Of a DNA stretch of 64,000 nt, positions 57,843 through 64,000 are shown piece after piece. The notes under the pieces were generated by a model. The model searched no databases. It worked only from the letters and a program-made list of their open reading frames with translations, and was not told the DNA's origin. The position numbers and the translations under genes are program-made. The stretch comes from Trochalopteron elliotii. Taxonomy: Eukaryota > Chordata > Aves > Passeriformes > Leiothrichidae. Location: NCBI GenBank assembly GCA_024734555.1, contig JANPWX010000153.1, forward strand, positions 394,704 to 458,703, written 5' to 3'. The stretch's first letter is position 1. Each line of letters begins with the position of its first letter.

Positions 57843-60800
57843 GGGTTTTACCTTATGAACTTTGGGCTCCACTCACCACTGGTTATTTCAACTTGAAGCA
57901 AAACAAAAGAGAAAACATCTCAAGTCGTTGTTTTACTGGATGTCTGAGTTGTTTGTTACAGGCTGTCTCCAATGACACCCACTCCAAGTTTAGAGGCTGC
58001 AGGATATTAATATTAACAATGTAAATAAGAGACAATTCTTCAGAGGGCAAAGGAACTTGTCTCCAATTTTCAAAGGATGTGCTTTTCTTAACTAAGGCTA
58101 ATTAGCTGTGATCTTCATATAAGCAATCAAAAAAAAAATTGCATTTGATTTTACATTTTTAAGCAGCTGCAAAAAATGTCCTATTTATCCAAAACAGACT
58201 TTTTAGGATCATTACCAAGTTCTCAAGCATGTACAAATTACTGTCCCCAAGATTATTTTCCTTATACAGAGTATTTAGAGAGAATTTGTTCCTTGCAGCA
58301 CTCTCCAACCATTGCAGGCAATTTCCTTCTGAGAAATGTATTTCTCCAGTCCTGGCTTGTAAACAAATACCTGCTGGTTGCTTCTTCTTTTTTCTACAAA
58401 TTTTGCATTCATTGTAAGAAACCCTGATGTTTATATGTCATATATGATTTTATATATATGTATATAAACATATACATGTATGTTTATATGTTTATTTTCT
58501 AGAGCCAAGTGGAAAGGGGCTCATTACAACAAGGACATTTTTCAGCTTTGGGACAGTTTGTGCTGTTAACAAAAGCTGGGAGCTGATTAAAAGGGCATTT
58601 CTGGAGAAGGTGTGACCTGTAAGCAGGGCAGTGAGCAGGACTAAATGTCCTGTGCATAAAGAATGCAAAAAGGTTTCCAAAGTTAACTTCCAATCCTTTG
58701 CATGGGATGTTTTCACAGCCTGAACACCCTTCTGCAGGAGCTGCCAGAGCTGCATTAGCATTTCTGCTCTTAGAGGGGTGGCTAAACCTTCTTTAGGCTC
58801 GTTAAAACTCCTCTTCTTCCACTTCATGTATCACTTTGCTTCACCTAAGCACGGGGAGAGGTTGATCTGGTGATGTTCCAGAAGACTTTCCCAGGTTTAT
58901 GCCCTCCCTAGGCCAGAAGGTTCCTGCAGCTCTGGTTACAGGGTTCAGCCACGATCAAATCCACCTCATGTTTTATGTGCTTCGCAGAGATCCCTCCCTT
59001 CCTCCATGACTGTTGCTGTAATTACACAAATTATCTGCTCCACTGTCACTTCCAGTCAAAGGTGTCATCGAAAATTAAAAATTCATGTAAAAACTAGAGA
59101 TGTTACTCTTCTGAGCAGACAGTTCAGACCTGAGCTGGTTTCACAATGTTTGGTTTCTCTCCTCACGTGCAGCGAGGAGCTGAGCCAAGGCACAAGTGGC
59201 TGCCTGGCCCTCCAGCTCACAGTATTTTATCTTAAACATCGTTTTGTTGCTGAAATTCAGGCCTCAAATTTATTAGGATTTAATTTGAGTACATTTTATT
59301 AACATATTGATGTTCTGTAGCCATTCCAAATCCTGCTCTGGCACCACCAGTGTCCATGGAAAACTCTCTCTTCTCTACTCCCACCCCCACGGAGGGGTTT
59401 GGAGAAGGAATTCCCACATGGAGAAGGGCAAGGAAGCTGCTCTTTGGGATTTGTGTGGCACAAATTTGAGATGCAAACAGCCCCTGCACTGGGAACCTCT
59501 GTCTGAATCTGCTCTGATCACAGATCAGGAATAAGCCTGAGGTGGAAAACACCACACTTGCCTTCCCCTGCCCTCTCCAGGAATGCTGAAGGCACTGGAA
59601 CAACTCAACACCGAGCTTTGGGTCAGAAATCAGCCAGGAAAATATCCAGGGAAAAACACTCACTTGTAAAGCTCCAGGGGCAAGACAGGGAAGGAAAACC
59701 AAAAAAAGAGAAAGAAGCAGAAACCTTGAGCAATGACCCAACCCTACTCCTCAGTGTCAGAGGAGATTTTTTGGCTGCACAACTCATGGATATGTGGGCT
59801 GAATTTTTTTTTCAATCCAATAGTACCTCTAAACCAAGAACAGCTCAAGTAACTTAAACCATCTCAATTATTTCATGGCCACAACAAGTGCAACCACAGA
59901 GAAGTTGTTATTTGGCTGTTGCCATTTGTTTAAAGTCCAAGGTGAGGAGGGAGGAGCACTGACCATTTCCACCAGCCAATGTTTCTGCAGCAGAGAAACT
60001 TTTGTGCTTGCTCCACGCTCTACAGCCGCCTCCACAAATCCATCAGAATGAAAATACTCTGCTTTTCCTTTTGGAGACAGACTTAACAATTTGAGCTGAG
60101 TTCTGAGGCTGGATGTGCCCATTGACCCATTCCCAGTGTGGGTGTTTTCATACCCAACCAGTTAATTGCCCATAAAGATTCATAATGTAACATGACGGGA
60201 AGAACCACCAGATGTGACTCGTTAAAGTCTCATGGAGAGAGCTTGGAAGTCAGGGAAACCTTGTTTTTCCAGACAAGCACAGCATTTCAAGCTCAAATAA
60301 ATGCTCTGTATCAGCTCTTTCCCTCTCCCCTCCACTTTTTCTAAGCAAGATTTTCAGGAGAGAGAAAAAAAAAAATTAAAGGAAGGAGACATTCAGGAAA
60401 GAAACAAATTTTATTTAGAGGTTGAAGAAGTGCTGAAATAATGGTAGTTCTTCATGAATGCAAAGATTAGGCTGCAGCTGAGCTGCTCACAGGTGCTCTC
60501 TGCTGCTCCTGGAAGAGTTAAGCCTAAGGAAAAGCTGAGCTTTGAGAGCAGCCTTACAGCACCAGGTGCTCACTGCTGTTTTCCCTTGGATGCACAGTTT
60601 GGGGAGAGGCTGCAAGCAAAGCTTGGTGGAACAGGATGTGAAGTTTTGGCTGGTTTTATACTCTGAGAAGTCATGTAAGGTCCAGTTCATTCAGGGAAAG
60701 AAATATCTTGTTCTTCCCATGGATTTCAGTGGGGCAGGAGGTCACTGAATCTCACCAATGTAAACTGAAGAAATAAATGCTGCGTGTGTAGGAACAGAAT

Positions 60801-62232
60801 ATCTGAAATATAGCACAATATGGAAAGAAAAAAAGCTCAAAAACCACAAAAAAAATTTAAAATCCTCTTGGCTACTCTTTATTTAATTCAGTTAAATTCA
60901 GCTCAGGAAGCTGGAGGATCTTGAAGGACTTCCTTGCTGGAATGCACACCAAAAAAGCATAAGAGAGAGAATAAGAAACTACTATTTAATGCATTATTTC
61001 TTTCACCTGGCACTGATCCTAAGACTAAACTCTGAAATTTATACTCAACACAATTTAATTCAAGTCCAGAGCAGGTGTTGAACTGTTCATATTTGGTCCA
61101 GTTGTACAACCTGGTTGTTCCTGTACCACAGCCTAAACTTCCTTCAAACACAAGGGAGCTTAGAGAAAGAAAACAAGATTTTAAGTCAGATTTGATTGGA
61201 TTAATTTCATTTGGGCAGCATTTTGTCCTCAGCATTTTTCCAGTCAGAACCTCCTGGGGCTTTTTTGGTGATGCAACAAGAACTAGTAAAAGTAAGGAGC
61301 AGTGGTGGAACTCTGAGTACTTGGAATATTGCACAGAGGGGAAAGCCCATAAAAACCACAGAGAAATCATAAAATAACCTTCTCTTTGGCTGGGTGAAGG
61401 AATTTGTGAGAGTAGAGAACATGCAATGCTGAAATTTTCTTCATTTGTCTTTAAAAATTTTAAGTATTTAGGACTGGAGTGTGTTTTCTGTAAGGCAACA
61501 GAGAAAAAAGCAAGAATTATGTAGATGAAGCACTATTTAAAGTGAAAGTCTATCAAAAGAAAAATTTAATCTCTAATTTAAAAAATTTGAGCTTTAGAAA
61601 ATTAGAGCTTCCAATTTAAAAAATTAGCTTTTCCTGAAGCAAACACTTTATTTTGCCCAAAATCAGAAATGCAGTTCACAACATAACTCAGGAGTTCTAC
61701 TGTTAAATTTTGGCTGCAAACAGAGTGCACTGCCACCTAAAAAAAAAAAAAAAGATCTCTGACAGATTAAACAATTCTTTATCGCTCCAGGTGACATAAA
61801 TCCAGCTTCATTCACCTGAGCATAGATTGTTTTATTTCTTCAGCATGAAAGAAAAAGAAAAGTTTACAACTTTTTCATTAATGTGGCCTCAGCAAGACTT
61901 TTTAAAAAGCTCTCAATCATGGCAGGGCTTTGAGACCACTGCAAGAAGTGTTCCTACCCCTCCCAAAGCACATCTTACCCAAATGATGATGTAATTAATA
62001 AAAACCCAGCTGGCAGCTGTGAAATGACTGATCTATTGACTCCCCAGATCTCGCACAGGAAGGGCTGGAGGACAGGACAGGAGCTCAGCCAGGACGTGTG
62101 AAAAGGTCACTGGCGCTCACCTGGAAAGAGGATGTCAAGTAGACAGCAAAAAACTCCATTCAGCAGCAGCAAATTCCCTCCCAAGCTGCAAAACCCTTCC
62201 CAGGAAATCCCCTCCTCCTCCCAGGGTGCTGC
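57843..62232. other. Long single-copy noncoding interval
   Basis: About 4.4 kb with no recognised CR1 or LTR. Simple sequence includes a TATA-rich stretch at 58430-58500, an A run near 60366-60376 and another at about 61738-61753. 59990-60220 is unique and CpG-containing. Frames such as minus 59280-59741 and minus 60903-61370 show no family features. Confidence 0.5.
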
Positions 62233-62295
62233 TGATGCCTTGGGAAGGCTGAGCTGGAACAGAGACTGCACAGAGCTAAAAGAATAAAGTAGAGA

Positions 62296-62301
62296 TTTAT
62301 T
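62296..62301 (-). promoter_or_regulatory. Polyadenylation word in LTR copy B
   Basis: TTTATT on the plus strand reads AATAAA on the minus strand in the 3' third of the LTR, where a retroviral R-region poly(A) signal is expected. Copy A has AACAAA here. Confidence 0.5.
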
Positions 62302-62363
62302 CAAAGGCCTTTAGGGTACACCTTGGGCAGGACAGGGCCTGGCCAGGGCTACACCCAAGGTGG

Positions 62364-62404
62364 ACCCAAAATGGTCACAAAATGGTCACAAAATGGTCAC
62401 AAAA
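62364..62404. repeat. Short tandem array inside LTR copy B
   Basis: Three TGGTCACAAAA-type units followed by a partial one. Copy A has diverged alternations of 'gtgacca' and 'gggtcca' at the equivalent place, so unit number differs between the sisters. Confidence 0.85.
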
Positions 62405-62429
62405 TGGACCCCAGTCATGAGGTCTTACA

Positions 62430-62437
62430 TTTTTATA
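62430..62437 (-). promoter_or_regulatory. TATA box of LTR copy B
   Basis: TTTTTATA on the plus strand is TATAAAAA on the minus strand, identical to copy A. Confidence 0.6.
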
Positions 62438-62699
62438 AGTTTTGATTCATTTCCATATTGGGGTTTAATTGTCCAGTTCCAGCTCCAGGTTGTCAGGTCC
62501 CATCCTTCTTGTTCCTCCCTCCAGCCCACCCTTGTTTGTGCTGTTGGGGCTGAAAGTTGTCCTTGGTGTGCAGCAGGAGAAGGATTTGTTTTGTGTCCCT
62601 GCTGTGTGCAGAGCTGAGTGACACTGACTGTGAGCTCAGAGCTGCACCCCAGGGCAGCACAGAACCTGAAATACATGGAAGATAAAACTTAAGGCATCA

Positions 62700-62866
62700 C
62701 TGCTGTGCAGTGGATTTACCCACCTGGATTTACCTTTCCCAGGGAGATCCAGAGGATTTCCTGCTCCCAGGGCCAAAACTCCTCCTGAGCTCAGTGCTGG
62801 CCACAGCAGCACTGACCAAACCTTGCTGTGCCCCTCCTTGCAGGGGACAGGGCAGAAATGCTGCAC
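62700..62866. other. Spacer between two LTRs
   Basis: 167 bp of unique GC-moderate DNA between LTR copy B and the next LTR. No repeat was recognised. It holds the downstream target-site duplication of copy B (CTGC) and the upstream one of the next element (CTGCAC). Confidence 0.7.
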
Positions 62867-63377
62867 TGTGTTGGAGGTTTTGCACAAATGGGACAGGACC
62901 ACTGGGAGACATTCCTCGAGCCTTTATTCAGGTTGAGACAATTGAAAGATGGCAACAGTTCATGACTTGCCAGCAGCAGCCAAAGATTTCTTTGTCACAG
63001 GGCATTTTAAAAACTTTCCAGCCAATAGCACATTGCTAAAGATTACAGAGAATTGTTCTACCAATCACTAAAAGCACACAGATACCTGCTGCAAACAATG
63101 CTTGCTTGGATACCTTCTATTAACAATACACAATATTCCATTATTAAGTTTAAAACCTTCTACTATCTTGCTGGGCGTATTTTTCTGCAGTCTTAAGGTC
63201 TATCCTAGCCAAACCTAAAACTCAAACTATTGTTTCATGTCCTTGCTTGCTGTACTATTGTAACTTTTCCTACTTTCAAGCTTTGCAGTTGCAGCTAGTT
63301 TTAAATTTTCCTGCTCTTTCTGTTTCTGGGGCCTTCACAGCTTTCTGAAAGTCTCTTTACCTTTAGTATTTCCCACA
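62867..63377 (-). mobile_element. Endogenous retrovirus solo LTR with 6-bp duplication
   Basis: 511 bp. On the plus strand it starts TGTGTTGGAGG and ends TTTCCCACA, giving TG...CA termini (TGTG/CACA). CTGCAC lies immediately outside both ends (62861-62866 and 63378-63383), a perfect 6-bp target-site duplication, which is typical of alpha/betaretrovirus-like (class II) elements. An AATAAA word near its minus-strand 3' end sets the orientation. It shares no sequence with copies A and B. No retroviral genes adjoin it, so it is a solo LTR. Confidence 0.9.
62923..62928 (-). promoter_or_regulatory. Polyadenylation word in the 6-bp-duplication LTR
   Basis: TTTATT (minus strand AATAAA) lies about 56 bp from the minus-strand 3' end of the LTR. 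Confidence 0.5.
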
Positions 63378-63383
63378 CTGCAC

Positions 63384-63962
63384 CTCCAAGGAGAACAGCC
63401 CAGAGAAATCCAGCCTCCTCCCCGAGCTCCTCTTAATTATCTCCCAGCTCTTAGAAGTTTACAAGTTGCTAAAATTGATAGAAAGAAGGACAAGCAGAGA
63501 AAAAAAAATCTTCTTGTGGTCTGAAAAAGCATCAGTAGGATGGGGAAATGAAGAGAACAGTCTCCCTTCACGGGAATATCCTTGTCAGGCTTTGGGAAGT
63601 TCGTGTCCCTAATTTAGACACCTACATTAGAGACGTGAGGTTAAATCACCACCTCGCTTCTCATTCGTTTTCCTGCCCTAGGTGCTCTCTTGGAGAACAA
63701 AAAGGGCAGCAGCACTTGAGTCTTCGGCTGTTCACACCTCTTTATGTCCCAGAACTGCTTTCTGATCCTCTCTTGAGGGATGTGTGACTCTCCGATCTGA
63801 TTTTGAGCATTTCCAGGGCAATCCCGACACTTTGCAAAGCAGTTTTGCCTTGGCTGGTTTCGATGACCTGCAAAGCACCGACCCGGGAGGTTCCTGCTCA
63901 AGCTGGGACTCTGCATCCCTGCTAAAATTAGACAAGAGACACTTTCCAAAAGAGTCCTGCTG
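63384..63962. other. Unassigned noncoding DNA
   Basis: Unique sequence. The minus-strand frame 63641-63949 has no recognisable motif. Confidence 0.45.
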
Positions 63963-64000
63963 CTCCTCTCCTCTCCTCTCCTCTCCTCTCCTCTCCTCTC
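63963..64000. repeat. (CTCCT)n pyrimidine microsatellite, cut by window end
   Basis: At least seven CTCCT units run to the last base, so the true length is unknown from this window. Confidence 0.97.

Larger units (their letters stand above)
62233..62699 (-). mobile_element. Endogenous retrovirus solo LTR, copy B
   Basis: Sister of copy A (24787-25274), on the opposite strand and 467 bp long. On the plus strand it starts TGATGCCTTGGGAA and ends CTTAAGGCATCA, so its terminal inverted repeat (TGATGCCTT / AAGGCATCA) is perfect. CTGC lies immediately outside both ends (62229-62232 and 62700-62703), a clean 4-bp target-site duplication. It keeps the TATA box and an AATAAA word. It differs from copy A mainly in a 10-11 bp tandem block near 62360-62405 (TGGTCACAAAA units). 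No retroviral genes adjoin it. Confidence 0.94.

Noticed and set aside
24787..63377. Full-length provirus between LTR copies A and B
   Set aside because: The LTRs are in opposite orientation, have different target duplications, and the interval holds no retroviral gene.
1..64000. tRNA, rRNA, CRISPR or prokaryotic operon structure
   Set aside because: No B-box-like GGTTCGAATCC arm, no direct-repeat/spacer array, and no dense same-strand gene order was found.

Overview
This window looks like noncoding nuclear DNA from a bird, most likely a songbird (passerine). The main evidence is about twenty 3'-truncated CR1 LINE fragments with the avian CR1 3' end. Their signatures include 'gaggccctggcacagggtg', 'tggatccctggcagtg', 'aaggtcccttccaaccca' and the 'ttctgtgattctatgatt' terminus. 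There are also four solo-LTR-like elements of avian endogenous-retrovirus type, many A/T runs, and simple repeats. I recognise no protein-coding exon, tRNA, rRNA, CRISPR array or bacterial or phage feature. The open frames (none above about 220 codons) show no family motifs and are best read as chance.

Layout: 1-2600 is AT-rich single-copy DNA. 2.6-4.0 kb holds a CR1 end, a striking near-perfect hairpin (3095-3168), a minus-strand LTR (about 3491-3926) and a 20-bp tandem duplication. 4-20 kb is mostly single-copy DNA with short CR1 pieces, homopolymer runs and a CpG-rich patch at 14.4-14.76 kb. 20.8-25.35 kb is rich in CR1 and contains the clearest nested event: an LTR (24787-25274) inserted inside a CR1 and flanked by a 4-bp target duplication. 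26.6 kb has a 117-nt uninterrupted pyrimidine tract. 27.5-33.9 kb has four more CR1s. 38.17-38.25 kb is a palindromic ancient-repeat relic. 49.8-57.85 kb has further CR1 pieces, including an old reverse-transcriptase-domain relic near 56.3 kb. 62.2-63.4 kb holds two minus-strand LTRs of different types 167 bp apart, each with perfect target-site duplications. The window ends inside a (CTCCT)n repeat.

Function: nothing here works as a gene set. Between the repeats are several stretches of low-repeat, AT-rich DNA (9.0-9.6, 11.5-12.0, 17.8-18.1, 18.7-19.4, 26.8-27.4, 28.05-28.45, 38.3-39.05, 42.1-42.5 and 48.65-49.1 kb). They have the texture of vertebrate conserved noncoding elements. This suggests an intergenic or intronic regulatory desert, but I cannot test conservation from one sequence. 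I found no convincing new biological system. The most informative structures are the hairpin, the dated nested insertion, the paired LTR copies in opposite orientation, and the CpG-rich patch.
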